Assembly: GCA_937924755.1 (NCBI GenBank)
Contig: CALEVZ010000014.1
Span: 1 to 64,000 of the forward strand
Origin: an uncultured bacterium
GTDB taxonomy: Bacteria > Acidobacteriota > Thermoanaerobaculia > Thermoanaerobaculales > Thermoanaerobaculaceae
Direction of reading: 5' to 3'
DNA length: 64,000 nucleotides
Positions 43,053 to 51,452 of the stretch are shown one piece after another (the stretch's first letter is position 1; each line of letters opens with the position of its first letter). The translations under genes and the position numbers were made by a program. The notes beneath the pieces are model-generated. The model did no database searches. It saw only the letters and a program-made list of their open reading frames with translations, and was not told the DNA's origin.

Positions 43053-44299
43053 TACCTGCCTTCCTTTCTCGTCGCCGAACCGCCCCCCCTCTGGCGAGGC
43101 TTGAGCCACACCAGGGGGTCCTCGGATCGGCGTCCACTGCGGACTTCAAAGTAGAGGTTGCCCTCTCCCTCCGAGCGAGGCCCCGCCATGCCGACCCGCT
43201 CGCCGATGCGCACCCGGCGACCCTCCTGCACCAGCATGGTAGCAAGGCGAGCGTAAAGGGTGTACACGTCGGCGCCGTGATGGACGATGACCAGGTTGCC
43301 GTAACCTTTCAGAAACTGGGCGTAGGCGACGACGCCTTCGGAGACGGCGCGCACGTCCTCCCCCGGGGCCACCTCCAGGGATAGTCCGTTGGACACCGTG
43401 ACGGTTCCGTACCGCGCGTCGCGGTGCCGGCCGTAGCGGCCAACGATCTGTCCCCCCTCCGCCGGCCACGGCAGGCCGCCGCGCAGCAGGCGCACGTCGC
43501 CCACCCGCATCGGCCGTTCCTGCTCGATCTTCCCCCACAGGCGCTCCAGGCGCGCCTCGGCCTCGCGCACATCCGCCAGCGCCACGGCACTGCGGCGGCG
43601 TTCCCCTTCCAGGCGGGCCAGCTCGGCGAGCACCCGCGCACGGGTGGCAAGAAGCTCGGCGCGCCGCGCCCTCTCCTGCGCTGTCGATTCTTCGAGCTGA
43701 GCCTGCCGCAGGGACAGGCGGGCGAGCGCCTCGGCGCGCTGGTCTGCAAGCCGGGCAATCTCATCCCGTCGCCGCTTCTGATCCGCAATCAGCGCCAGAG
43801 TGACCGTGACGCGGCGGTCCAGATCGCGTCCCTCGTCGAGGGTGTGAAGGACGACCGGCGCCAGACCCGAGCGGCCGAGCACCGCCAGCAAACCGATCTG
43901 GAGCCGCAGACGCTCCACCGCGGCGGTGAGCTTCGACTGCGCCTCTTCCAGAGCGGCCCAGGCTTGGGTGACCGCGGCGGCTGCCGCTGTCCTGGCCTCC
44001 TCCCCCTGGCGCAACCGCACTTCGGCGAGCTGGAGTTCCGTCTCCAGCCGCTCCCTTTCGGCGCCCAGGTCGTGCTGGCGAGCCTGCAACGCCTCGAGCC
44101 GCGCCTCCAGGCGGGAGGCCTGGGCGCGCAGTCGATCCAGCTCGTCCTCCCCTGGGGCGCCCATCGTCGACGTCGCCTGGGCGGAGCGGGTGCCACCCGC
44201 ACCGGCGGTCAGCAGCACCAGCATCACCAGAAAGGCACCACCCCGCTGGGTCGCGGGGCTGGCAAGGGGCATGGGCCGGGCGGAAGCTTTGCGGGTCAC
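43052..44299 (-). CDS. envC: EnvC-like amidase activator (coiled coil plus degenerate LytM)
   Basis: A 415-residue exported protein. After the signal peptide, residues ~45-270 are heptad-rich coiled coil (DRLRAQASRLEARLEALQ). The last ~125 residues are an M23/LytM domain (GRYGRHRDARYGTVTVSNGLSLEV, DVYTLYARLATM, YFEVRSGRRSEDPLVWL). The zinc ligands are missing: NGLSLE replaces HxGxD and YTLYARL lacks the HxH His. This is the EnvC/NlpD state, an activator of division amidases. The GTG overlapping the previous stop (GTGA) is used; an ATG nine codons later is possible. Confidence 0.88.
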   Translation of the reverse strand: MTRKASARPMPLASPATQRGGAFLVMLVLLTAGAGGTRSAQATSTMGAPGEDELDRLRAQASRLEARLEALQARQHDLGAERERLETELQLAEVRLRQGEEARTAAAAAVTQAWAALEEAQSKLTAAVERLRLQIGLLAVLGRSGLAPVVLHTLDEGRDLDRRVTVTLALIADQKRRRDEIARLADQRAEALARLSLRQAQLEESTAQERARRAELLATRARVLAELARLEGERRRSAVALADVREAEARLERLWGKIEQERPMRVGDVRLLRGGLPWPAEGGQIVGRYGRHRDARYGTVTVSNGLSLEVAPGEDVRAVSEGVVAYAQFLKGYGNLVIVHHGADVYTLYARLATMLVQEGRRVRIGERVGMAGPRSEGEGNLYFEVRSGRRSEDPLVWLKPRQRGGGSATRKEGR

Positions 44300-46410
44300 A
44301 GGAACGGCTGCCCGGCCACCGGTCGGGGTGGCGCCAGCCCCAAGGTCCGCAAGATGGTCGGGTAGACGTCGATCATGGCCAGCTGCCGGCGCAGCAGCGG
44401 CCGTGAAGAGAACAGGATCCCCGGCACCACCTCGGGGTCCAGGGTGCAGTGGTCGCCGCTCCACACCCGGTCGTTGTCCTCGAACAGCCGGTCGGGCATC
44501 CCGCCCAGGGCGCTCTGCCACGACAGGCGGTAACCCTCCGACGTGGTGACGATGAGATCGGGAATGAGCTGGGGATCGAAGCTGCGGTACACCTGCTCGC
44601 GCAGGAACACCCTCGACACTGGCCGCTGCCCCGTGGCCGGGTCGATCACCGCTTCCAACCTGGCGGCCAACTCGCGGCGCAACCGCTCGTACTCCTCCCC
44701 CGGCGCCACCACCCCCTGGGCCTCACGGCCGGCCAGATTGATGTACAACCCCCCCAGCCCCAGGTGGTAGGCGCGCGTACGCCGCCAGTCCACGTTGGGC
44801 CAGAACTCACCGCGGTCGAAGAGGTTCTCCAGGTTCTCCAGGTTGCCCGAGGGGGCGGTGAGGCCGATGTACCCCTCCCGCGCCAGCCAGGTGTTGATGT
44901 GAAAGGAACGTCGCCAGGTGGAAAAACCGTGGTCGGAAAGCACCAGCAGCAGATCGTCCGGAGCGAGGGCGGCGGCCACCTCACCGACGATATCGTCCAT
45001 CAGCAAATAGGTCCTTTCCACCATGCCGCGCAGCTCGGCGGCCCGCGCCGAGTCGTGGGCGGGATGGAGAGGATCCAGTGCCCGCCACAGGAGGTGGCCC
45101 ACCCGGTCTGTTTCCTCGAAGTAGTGCACCAGCAGGCGGTCGGAGCCGGCGAGGAAGGCCCGCAGGAGGGCGCGGAACTCGTCCACTGTGTGCTCTACGT
45201 CCTCCATGAAGGTGATCTCGTCCACGAACTTCTCCGACGGGGTCCAGGTGTCGATGGCCCACCCCACGGTCTTGAACGGGCCGAACTGCCGGTACAGGTC
45301 GACTGCCCAAGAGCGGGGCGCCGACAGGTCAAAGCCTGGCGGCACGGTGGCCGGGTCGGGGTTGATGGGGGCCAGGTAGAGCTTGATGTGGGGGTCAAGT
45401 TCCAGCAGTTTGAAGCGCGCCCACCCCTGCGCCTTGACCACCGGATTGAAGGGGAACACCAGCTTGATCCACTCTGACCACTGCCCCGGCTGGAGGGTGA
45501 ACGTCTGGCCGCTCACCCGCGCCGTGGCCCGGGTGCGGTCGAAGCTCACCTCGATTTCCATGGGAATGTCGATGCGGGACGGGGCGCCGAACAGTTTGTT
45601 GGGGGGACCGGCCACGGTGGTACGGATCAGACCAGTGGCGGCAGGCAAACGGATCAGTTCGATGGAAAACTCGTTGTCCGTGGCCGGCTGGAACCCCGCA
45701 TCCGAAGTGTAGAAGGCGGGCGCTCCGATACGGCCCCGCAGGTCGGGTACGCCCAGGCCCGCCAGCAGGTGCCCGTGGGGGTATGGGGCGGCCGGGAAGG
45801 TGACGGGGATCCGACAGACGGTGGAGTGCACGCCGTGGTGACCGGCGATCTCCCAAAACGGGGTGCCGGCGCGGCGGCTCAGCACCGTGGGGATCTCTGC
45901 CGGGATCCACCCACCCACCACCCAACCCCCGGTCCCCCCCAGGATCACGCCGGGGAGGGCGTGCAGCCATGGTCGCCGGCGTCCCAACAGCCGCGCCCCC
46001 AAGAGCAGGAAAAGAAAGCCCAGCAGGGCAAGGGCCGCCGTGACCGCAAACCGGGTCCGCGGGCCCAGCAGCACAAGTTGCCGTCCCTCCTCCGCTACGG
46101 CAAAGGTGGGCAGATAGGTGGCCGGGTCGCGCCGGAGGAAGTCGAAGATTTGCGTGCCGCCGGGGTCCAGCCCGGTGGTGAACGTCGCCCACGACACCGG
46201 CGTCTGAGCCGGCACGGTGGGGGCCAGGCGCGCATACCCCCCCCGGCTGGCGAGGCTGGACAGATGGGGCAGCTTCCCCTGGGCCATCATCGCCTCGGTG
46301 AGACCCGGGTCGGCGCCGTCAAACCCCAACACCACCACCCGGGCAGTCTCGGCCGCCCAGGCGCTGCCAGCAAAAACCACGACGAGCACGGCGAGGACAC
46401 TGCGTCTCAT
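44296..46410 (-). CDS. Alkaline phosphatase superfamily (nucleotide pyrophosphatase-like) enzyme with internal TM hairpin
   Basis: A 704-residue exported protein with signal peptide. AP-superfamily metal sites are visible: GFDGADP (first Asp), SWATFTTG (Thr nucleophile region), FEETDRVGHLLWR (Asp/His), LSDHGF, and SGDHC near the end. It resembles type I phosphodiesterase/nucleotide pyrophosphatases. Residues ~120-170 hold two adjacent hydrophobic helices (VTAALALLGFLFLLLGARLL and LPGVILGGTGGWVVGG) inserted early in the catalytic domain, which would tether the enzyme to the inner membrane. Substrate unknown. It overlaps both neighbours by 4 nt in the envelope operon. Confidence 0.85.
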   Translation of the reverse strand: MRRSVLAVLVVVFAGSAWAAETARVVVLGFDGADPGLTEAMMAQGKLPHLSSLASRGGYARLAPTVPAQTPVSWATFTTGLDPGGTQIFDFLRRDPATYLPTFAVAEEGRQLVLLGPRTRFAVTAALALLGFLFLLLGARLLGRRRPWLHALPGVILGGTGGWVVGGWIPAEIPTVLSRRAGTPFWEIAGHHGVHSTVCRIPVTFPAAPYPHGHLLAGLGVPDLRGRIGAPAFYTSDAGFQPATDNEFSIELIRLPAATGLIRTTVAGPPNKLFGAPSRIDIPMEIEVSFDRTRATARVSGQTFTLQPGQWSEWIKLVFPFNPVVKAQGWARFKLLELDPHIKLYLAPINPDPATVPPGFDLSAPRSWAVDLYRQFGPFKTVGWAIDTWTPSEKFVDEITFMEDVEHTVDEFRALLRAFLAGSDRLLVHYFEETDRVGHLLWRALDPLHPAHDSARAAELRGMVERTYLLMDDIVGEVAAALAPDDLLLVLSDHGFSTWRRSFHINTWLAREGYIGLTAPSGNLENLENLFDRGEFWPNVDWRRTRAYHLGLGGLYINLAGREAQGVVAPGEEYERLRRELAARLEAVIDPATGQRPVSRVFLREQVYRSFDPQLIPDLIVTTSEGYRLSWQSALGGMPDRLFEDNDRVWSGDHCTLDPEVVPGILFSSRPLLRRQLAMIDVYPTILRTLGLAPPRPVAGQPFL

Positions 46411-47537
46411 GCGCTCACCATGTTATTCGTTCGGCCCTGGGGCGGCAACTCCCTGGCCGCCAGGGCGTGGAAGCGGCGACGCAGGGGGTGCAGGTCCGGC
46501 GTGCGGCACCAGGGGTGGAGACGGTTGGCCAACAGCACGTACACCTGGTGTCGCTGCGGATCCACCCACACCGAGGTGCCGCTGAAGCCGGAATGGCCGA
46601 AGGCGTTGGGCGGCAGCGCGGACCCCGCCGAGCAACCCGGTGTCGCCGCCAGCTGCCATCCCAGGCCGCGGGCCTGTTCCAGCCCGGGCGTCCAGTTGCG
46701 GGTCGCCAGCTCCGCCTCCTCGGCGGTGAGCAGCTCGCCTCCACCGGGCAGGTACTCCGCCGCCACCCGGGCCACCGCGGCGGCGCTGCCGAACAGCCCG
46801 GCGTTGCCGGCCACCCCCCCCAGGCCGCGGGAGTTGCCGTCGTCGCCGGCTCGCCGCCCGGGGGGAAGGGGCGGAACCGCGGCGTTCAAGCCGCGCCGGC
46901 GGACCATCTCCGCCTCGGCGTCCTCCCGCCACGCCTGGCCCGCCACCGGCACCGCTAGCGGCGGAGCATAGAAGAGCTCGTCCGCCACTCCGAGCGGCGT
47001 GGTTACTAGCTCTTCAAACAGCACCGCCAGGTCTGCCCTTCCCGCCCGCTCCAGGGCGATCCCCAGGGCGATGTACCCCAGACAGGAATATTCCACCCTG
47101 GCACCTGGTGGTGCAATGGGCGCGACGCGACCCAGTGCATCCAAATACCCCTCCCGCGAACACTCCCCCAGGGCGTAGAGCGGCTCCCAAGCCGGGAAGC
47201 CGGCGCAGTGGGAGGCCGCCTGCCACACCGCCACGCCCCCCCAGGGAGTGCTCTCCAGCTCCGGGAGGAGCTCCCCCAGCGGCGCGTGAAGGTCCAGTCC
47301 ATCCCGCCGGGCCAGCAACAACAGGGTGCCGGTCACCAGCGGCTTGGTGAGGGAGGCCAGGTCATAGATCAGCTCCACCTCCACCGGCCCACCTCCCACC
47401 GCGGCGCGGCCGCTACACCAGCCGCGGCCCTGGGCGCCGGCGCGGGCGGCGAGGGCGACGCACCCCACGCTCAGCCCGGCCCGCACCGCCCGGTTCAGCA
47501 GCTCCTGCACGTTGCTCAAACGGATGACGTCGCTCAT
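46407..47537 (-). CDS. Serine hydrolase, beta-lactamase/class C PBP fold
   Basis: A 376-residue protein without a signal peptide. The SxxK motif is SLTK (LASLTKPLVTGTL), the Tyr motif is YSCLGY and the KTG equivalent is HSGFSG, as in many esterase or D-aminopeptidase-like members. GVAGNAGLFGSAAAVARVA also follows the family. Natural substrate unknown; antibiotic hydrolysis should not be assumed. It is first of the operon leading to EnvC and YibQ. TACACT lies 8 nt before the ATG with no SD, so the message may be leaderless or nearly so. Confidence 0.9.
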   Translation of the reverse strand: MSDVIRLSNVQELLNRAVRAGLSVGCVALAARAGAQGRGWCSGRAAVGGGPVEVELIYDLASLTKPLVTGTLLLLARRDGLDLHAPLGELLPELESTPWGGVAVWQAASHCAGFPAWEPLYALGECSREGYLDALGRVAPIAPPGARVEYSCLGYIALGIALERAGRADLAVLFEELVTTPLGVADELFYAPPLAVPVAGQAWREDAEAEMVRRRGLNAAVPPLPPGRRAGDDGNSRGLGGVAGNAGLFGSAAAVARVAAEYLPGGGELLTAEEAELATRNWTPGLEQARGLGWQLAATPGCSAGSALPPNAFGHSGFSGTSVWVDPQRHQVYVLLANRLHPWCRTPDLHPLRRRFHALAARELPPQGRTNNMVSA

Positions 47538-47579
47538 AAGGCGGCAGTGTACCGCCTCCGGCGATGCTAACCTCACCGG
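47538..47579. promoter_or_regulatory. 42-bp divergent promoter region
   Basis: TACACT on the minus strand (47546-47551) serves the serine hydrolase; TAACCT on the plus strand (47568-47573) ends 6 nt before the GTG of the pseudouridine synthase. Neither gene has an SD. Their -35 regions would overlap the opposite promoter. Confidence 0.45.
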
Positions 47580-48602
47580 GTGGGGAAATTGGCCACCTTG
47601 CAACGCCTCGCCCGGGCCGTGCAGGCTCGCCTGGGTTGCTCCTACTCCCACGCTAAGGACGAGGTGGAACGTGGGCACGTCACCGTCAACGGCGAGGTGG
47701 TCACCTCCCCCGGCGCGTTAGTGGGTGCCACCGATGTCATCGTCCACGACCCCAACCTGCCCCGCCGCCGGCCTCCCCCGCTGACTCCACGCCTGGATGT
47801 CTTGTACCTGGACGAGCACCTTCTGGTGGTGGTCAAGCCGGGGGGAGTGCTGGTCCACCCCAGCCGCGACGAGGACCGCGACACGCTGCTCGTTCGCGCC
47901 GCCGGCGAGCTGCACCGCCGAGCCGGCCAACGGGCTCCGGTGTTCGTTGTCCACCGGCTGGATCGGGACACCTCCGGTGTCGTGGTGCTGGCCCGGCGGC
48001 ATGAGGTAGTCACAGCCCTGCAACGGCAATTCCGCCTCCACACCGTGACCCGCCGCTACCTCGCCTTCGCCCGTGGCCAGCTGTGCGAGCCCCGCACCGT
48101 GAGCGCCGACATCGGCCGGCCCCGGCCGACCGCGAGGCGCACGGCACTGGCTCCAGGGGAAGGCAAGCCGGCGCTCACCCACCTCCAGCCAGTGGAGCTG
48201 CTGGGCGATGTCACCCTGGTGGAGGCGGAACTGCACACCGGCCGCACCCACCAGGTGCGGGTGCACCTGGCCTCCCTCGCCCACCCGGTGCTCGGCGACC
48301 CGGTCTACGGCGATCCCGACGAGGAGCCCGTGGCACCTCCCCGTCTGGCCCTGCACGCCCACCTCCTGGCCTTCGATCACCCCGTCAGCGGCGCCCGCCT
48401 CACCTTTCGCGCCCCGCTGCCAGCGGACCTGCGGGAGCTGTTGCGGCGGCTCCGCCGGCGGGCGGTGACTGCAACACGAAGCGCAGCGGCCACGCCGCCG
48501 CGTCCCCGGCGTACGCCACCCCGACCCGGGGCAGGGCAGCCACCTGCTCCGGCCCCACCTCGGCGCCGTCCCGCGCCACCCAGATCCCGGCGGCGGGGAT
48601 GA
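47580..48602 (+). CDS. RluA family pseudouridine synthase with S4 domain
   Basis: A 340-residue RNA-modifying enzyme. Residues ~1-60 are an S4 RNA-binding domain (YSHAKDEVERGHVTVNGEVV). The catalytic motif is HRLDRDTSGVVV with the nucleophilic Asp, and TGRTHQVRVHLASLAHPVLGDPVYG is conserved. The normal family end is near RELLRRLRRR; the last ~40 codons are Pro/Arg-rich and run antisense through the DNA glycosylase gene, a ~200-bp 3' overlap. The GTG start is leaderless-type. Which rRNA or tRNA site it modifies is not clear. Confidence 0.9.
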   Translation: MGKLATLQRLARAVQARLGCSYSHAKDEVERGHVTVNGEVVTSPGALVGATDVIVHDPNLPRRRPPPLTPRLDVLYLDEHLLVVVKPGGVLVHPSRDEDRDTLLVRAAGELHRRAGQRAPVFVVHRLDRDTSGVVVLARRHEVVTALQRQFRLHTVTRRYLAFARGQLCEPRTVSADIGRPRPTARRTALAPGEGKPALTHLQPVELLGDVTLVEAELHTGRTHQVRVHLASLAHPVLGDPVYGDPDEEPVAPPRLALHAHLLAFDHPVSGARLTFRAPLPADLRELLRRLRRRAVTATRSAAATPPRPRRTPPRPGAGQPPAPAPPRRRPAPPRSRRRG

Positions 48603-49065
48603 GGAGCGTGCCGTCGAGGGAGCGGTCGATCTCCAACCCCTGACAGAGCTTGGCCGGGCCAAGGAGGTCCTCCCGCCCCCCGCGGCGGGCGCGCACCAGC
48701 CCGTCGCCGCTCACCACCACGCCGCCCCGCAGCAGTACCGCCTCCCCCTCCCCCGCCCGCCCGGTCACCACGTTGGCGCAGTGGTGCAGGCCGTAGGTGA
48801 AGTACACATAGAGCCGGCCGCCCGCCTCCCACATGGAGGCGTTGCGTGCAGTGCGCCTGCCGCGGTAGGTGTGCGCCGCCGGGTCGCTTTCGCCCAGATA
48901 AGCTTCCACCTCCGTGAGCCGCACCGCCACCATCCCCTCAGGCAGACGGCGAACCAGCAGCGCCCCCAGAAGATCCCGGGCGACCTCCACGGTGGGCCGT
49001 TGGTAGAATTCCGGCGCCAGGTAGTCGAAGGCCAACACCTGCTCGCAAGAAAGGGTGGCAAACAT
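48400..49065 (-). CDS. 3-methyladenine DNA glycosylase, AAG/MPG type
   Basis: A 221-residue alkyladenine glycosylase. It shows ARDLLGALLVRRL, LTEVEAYLGESDPAAHTYRG with the catalytic Glu, ARNASMW, YVYFTYGLHHCANVVT and LLGPAKLCQGL, all family hallmarks. It excises alkylated purines in base-excision repair. The ATG used shares the CATG with the start of the divergent epimerase, so the two starts overlap by two bases; a GTG ten codons in would separate them. The last ~20 residues (Ala/Pro-rich) lie antisense to the end of the pseudouridine synthase gene. Confidence 0.9.
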   Translation of the reverse strand: MFATLSCEQVLAFDYLAPEFYQRPTVEVARDLLGALLVRRLPEGMVAVRLTEVEAYLGESDPAAHTYRGRRTARNASMWEAGGRLYVYFTYGLHHCANVVTGRAGEGEAVLLRGGVVVSGDGLVRARRGGREDLLGPAKLCQGLEIDRSLDGTLLIPAAGIWVARDGAEVGPEQVAALPRVGVAYAGDAAAWPLRFVLQSPPAGGAAATAPAGPLAAGRER

Positions 49066-50002
49066 GTCCCGTCGCACCATTTGCGTCACCGGCGGAGCCG
49101 GCTTCATCGGCTCCCACGTGGCCGAGGCACTGCTGGCCGTCGGCCACCGGGTGCTCATTGTCGACGACCTGTCTAGCGGCCGCAAGGAAAACCTGCCGGC
49201 GGCAGCGGAGTTCCACCAGCTGGACATTCGCTCGGCCGAGGCCGCCGAGCTGCTGGCCAATGCCGGGGTCGAGATCCTCGTCCACCACGCCGCCCAGATG
49301 GACGTGCGGCGCTCGGTCAACGATCCGGTGTTTGATGCCCAGGTCAATATCCAGGGTTCCTTGAATCTGCTCGAGGCGGGGCGGCGGGGCGGCCTCCAGC
49401 AGGTCATCTTCGCCTCCACCGGCGGCGCCATTTACGGCGATCAGCAGGTCTATCCCGCCGACGAGGACCACCCGGCCTGGCCGTTGTCCCCCTACGGCGT
49501 CGCCAAGCTGGCGGCGGAACACTACCTCTATTACTATTACCGCGAGTATGGCCTGGCGGCCACCTGTCTGCGCTACGCCAACGTCTACGGACCGCGCCAG
49601 AACCCCCACGGGGAGGCGGGCGTGGTGGCCATCTTCCTCGATCGGCTACTGGCCGGCCGGCAGGCGGTGATCAACGGCGACGGCCTGCAAACCCGCGACT
49701 ATGTGTACGTGGAAGACGTGGTGGCGGCCAACCTGGCCGCCGTCGGCCTCCCCGGCTTCGAGGTCTTCAACGTCGGTACCGGCCGGGAGACCACCGTGGT
49801 GGAGCTGTACCGGCTGCTGGCGGCGGCCCTGGGCCTCGACCGCCCGCCGGTGCACGGTCCGGCCAAGCCGGGCGAGCAGCGGCGCTCCTCCATCTCCAGC
49901 CGTCGGCTGGAAGAACAGTTGGGGGTGCGGCTGGCGGTCTCCCTGGAGGAGGGCCTCGAGCGCACCGCCCGCTGGTTCGCCGAGCGGGCCGGCAAGCATT
50001 GA
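49064..50002 (+). CDS. NAD-dependent sugar epimerase (UDP-glucose 4-epimerase type)
   Basis: A 312-residue extended SDR. It opens TICVTGGAGFIGSHVAEAL (NAD site), has HHAAQMDVRRSV, the catalytic Thr/Ser region ASTGGAIYG, YxxxK in SPYGVAKLAAEHY, LRYANVYGPRQNP and DYVYVEDVV. This is the GalE/WbpP pattern, so it probably interconverts UDP-hexoses at C4 for envelope glycans. ATG at 49064 is preferred to the GTG three codons upstream because GGGTGG is 5 nt before it. Its end overlaps the next gene (TTGA). Confidence 0.92.
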   Translation: MSRRTICVTGGAGFIGSHVAEALLAVGHRVLIVDDLSSGRKENLPAAAEFHQLDIRSAEAAELLANAGVEILVHHAAQMDVRRSVNDPVFDAQVNIQGSLNLLEAGRRGGLQQVIFASTGGAIYGDQQVYPADEDHPAWPLSPYGVAKLAAEHYLYYYYREYGLAATCLRYANVYGPRQNPHGEAGVVAIFLDRLLAGRQAVINGDGLQTRDYVYVEDVVAANLAAVGLPGFEVFNVGTGRETTVVELYRLLAAALGLDRPPVHGPAKPGEQRRSSISSRRLEEQLGVRLAVSLEEGLERTARWFAERAGKH

Positions 50003-50934
50003 GCGGCAGGGCCCTCCCTCGCCTCCTGGTGGCCGGCGCCCTGATGGCGGTCGCCCCCTCCCTGGCCGCCGCCACCCTCACCATTGAAGCGCTCCCCTCC
50101 CTGCACGCCGCCGCCGCCCGCCTCGCCGCCCTTGCCAACGATGACTTTGCCGAGGTCCTGGCGCTGGTGGGACTCGACCAGTTCGGTCCCCCCCTGCGCG
50201 TCGTCTTGGCGGGCGAGGACAGCGAGCTGGCCCGCCGCGCCCCCTCCTGGGTAGCCGGCTACGCCCAGCCGGTCCTGGGCGACATCGTCCTCTTTCCGGG
50301 GCGGGTACCCTCCTACCCTGACCGCAACCTCGAGGTGCTGCTGCGCCACGAGGTGGCCCACGTGCTGGCCTCCCGCGCCGCGGGTCACCGCCCACTCCCC
50401 ACCTGGCTGGCCGAGGGAATCGCCACGGTGGCGGCGCGGGAGTGGGGCCTCGAGGATCGGGCCCGCTACGCCGCCGCGGTGATCGGACCCGGTCCCCGTT
50501 CTTTCCGGGAGCTGGACGCCGCCTTTCACGCCGGCCCCCGACAGGTGGCGCGGGCCTACGCCCTGTCCGCCGCCCTGGTGCGGGCGCTGGAGCGCCACCA
50601 CGGCCCCGGAGCGGTGGCGCGCCTGCTGGCGCGTCTGGCCGCCGGCGACGACCTGCACGACGCCTTCCGAGCCGTCACCGGCACCTCCCCAGCCAGCTTC
50701 GAGCGGCGCTTCTTCCACACCGACGCCTTCTGGACCACCTGGGTGCCGTTTCTCACCTCCTCGGCGGCCCTGTGGATGGGCATCACCCTGCTCGCCCTCC
50801 TGGCCATCCGTCGCCGCCGCCAGCGCGACGCCCAGCTGCGCGCCCGCTGGGCGGCCGAGGAGGCGGGCCCGTCGGTCCCGCCCCCCGAGTCGGTGGAGGA
50901 CGTCCCCACCGGCGACCCCACCCGCTACAACTGA
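49999..50934 (+). CDS. Membrane-anchored HExxH (peptidase MA-like) protein
   Basis: A 311-residue exported protein with a signal peptide in the first ~25 residues. HEVAH (in LLRHEVAHVLASRA) followed by WLAEGIATVAA is the gluzincin layout HExxH...E of peptidase MA-like proteins. One TM helix near residue 255 (SSAALWMGITLLALLAI) precedes a basic cytoplasmic tail, so the catalytic domain faces the periplasm. The TTG start overlaps the epimerase stop by 4 nt. Substrate unknown. Confidence 0.85.
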   Translation: MSGRALPRLLVAGALMAVAPSLAAATLTIEALPSLHAAAARLAALANDDFAEVLALVGLDQFGPPLRVVLAGEDSELARRAPSWVAGYAQPVLGDIVLFPGRVPSYPDRNLEVLLRHEVAHVLASRAAGHRPLPTWLAEGIATVAAREWGLEDRARYAAAVIGPGPRSFRELDAAFHAGPRQVARAYALSAALVRALERHHGPGAVARLLARLAAGDDLHDAFRAVTGTSPASFERRFFHTDAFWTTWVPFLTSSAALWMGITLLALLAIRRRRQRDAQLRARWAAEEAGPSVPPPESVEDVPTGDPTRYN

Positions 50935-50959
50935 CCGCCGGCGCCTGACGATCATGCGA

Positions 50960-51309
50960 GAGGTCGCCAGGCCGAAAGAAGACCGATGGAAACTCACCAG
51001 CGCAGATAAAGCGGCGGGCTGCCCCGGCCAGCAGCTCTCGGCGCCTCGCCTCGTCCTGGCGGGGGACGTTGACCGCCACGAAGGTGCCTTTCCCGCGCCG
51101 GACCTCGAGCACGCCCTGCTCGCACAGCCGCTGGTTGGCCTTGGCCACCGTGGCCGGGTTGACGCGCAGGGCGCGGGCGAGATCCCGCACGGAGGGAAGC
51201 GGCGCCGTCGGGGCCACCACTCCGGCCCCCACCAGCTGCCGCACCTGCTCCTCGATTTGCCGCCAGATGGGGGGGGATCGGTGGGATCGATCCGGACTCG
51301 GAACGCCAC
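50960..51309 (-). pseudogene. Broken GntR/YhcF-type regulator
   Basis: Two frames must be joined to read the protein. From a GTG with GGGGAG 6 nt upstream the opening is VAFRVRIDPTDPPP; the family sequence then resumes in another frame as IWRQIEEQVRQLVGAGVV, LPSVRDLARALRVNPATVAKA and VLEVRRGKGTFVAV. The switch falls exactly in a run of eight C (G8 at 51269-51276); one more or two fewer bases would restore the frame. After ARRF the usual C-terminus is not recognisable and no stop occurs before the frame runs into the antisense of the peptidase gene. The ABC transporter genes that usually accompany YhcF regulators are absent. Confidence 0.7.
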
Positions 51310-51452
51310 GCCTGTCTCCCCAGGCGAGCCCGTGTGCCGCGACACTCATACACCGGAGCTCGGGCGCCCCCTTGCCAAGGGGGGTTCCGCGGCGGAGAAG
51401 ACAACGAGGGCGGCCCGCGCCGCCAACGTTCTTCCCCCCCATCCGAGTTCGC

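Noticed and set aside
46407-47537. Serine hydrolase as an antibiotic-resistance beta-lactamase
   Set aside because: No signal peptide, YSC and HSG in place of YSN/YAN and KTG, and an envelope-operon context. The fold is shared by many esterases and peptidases.
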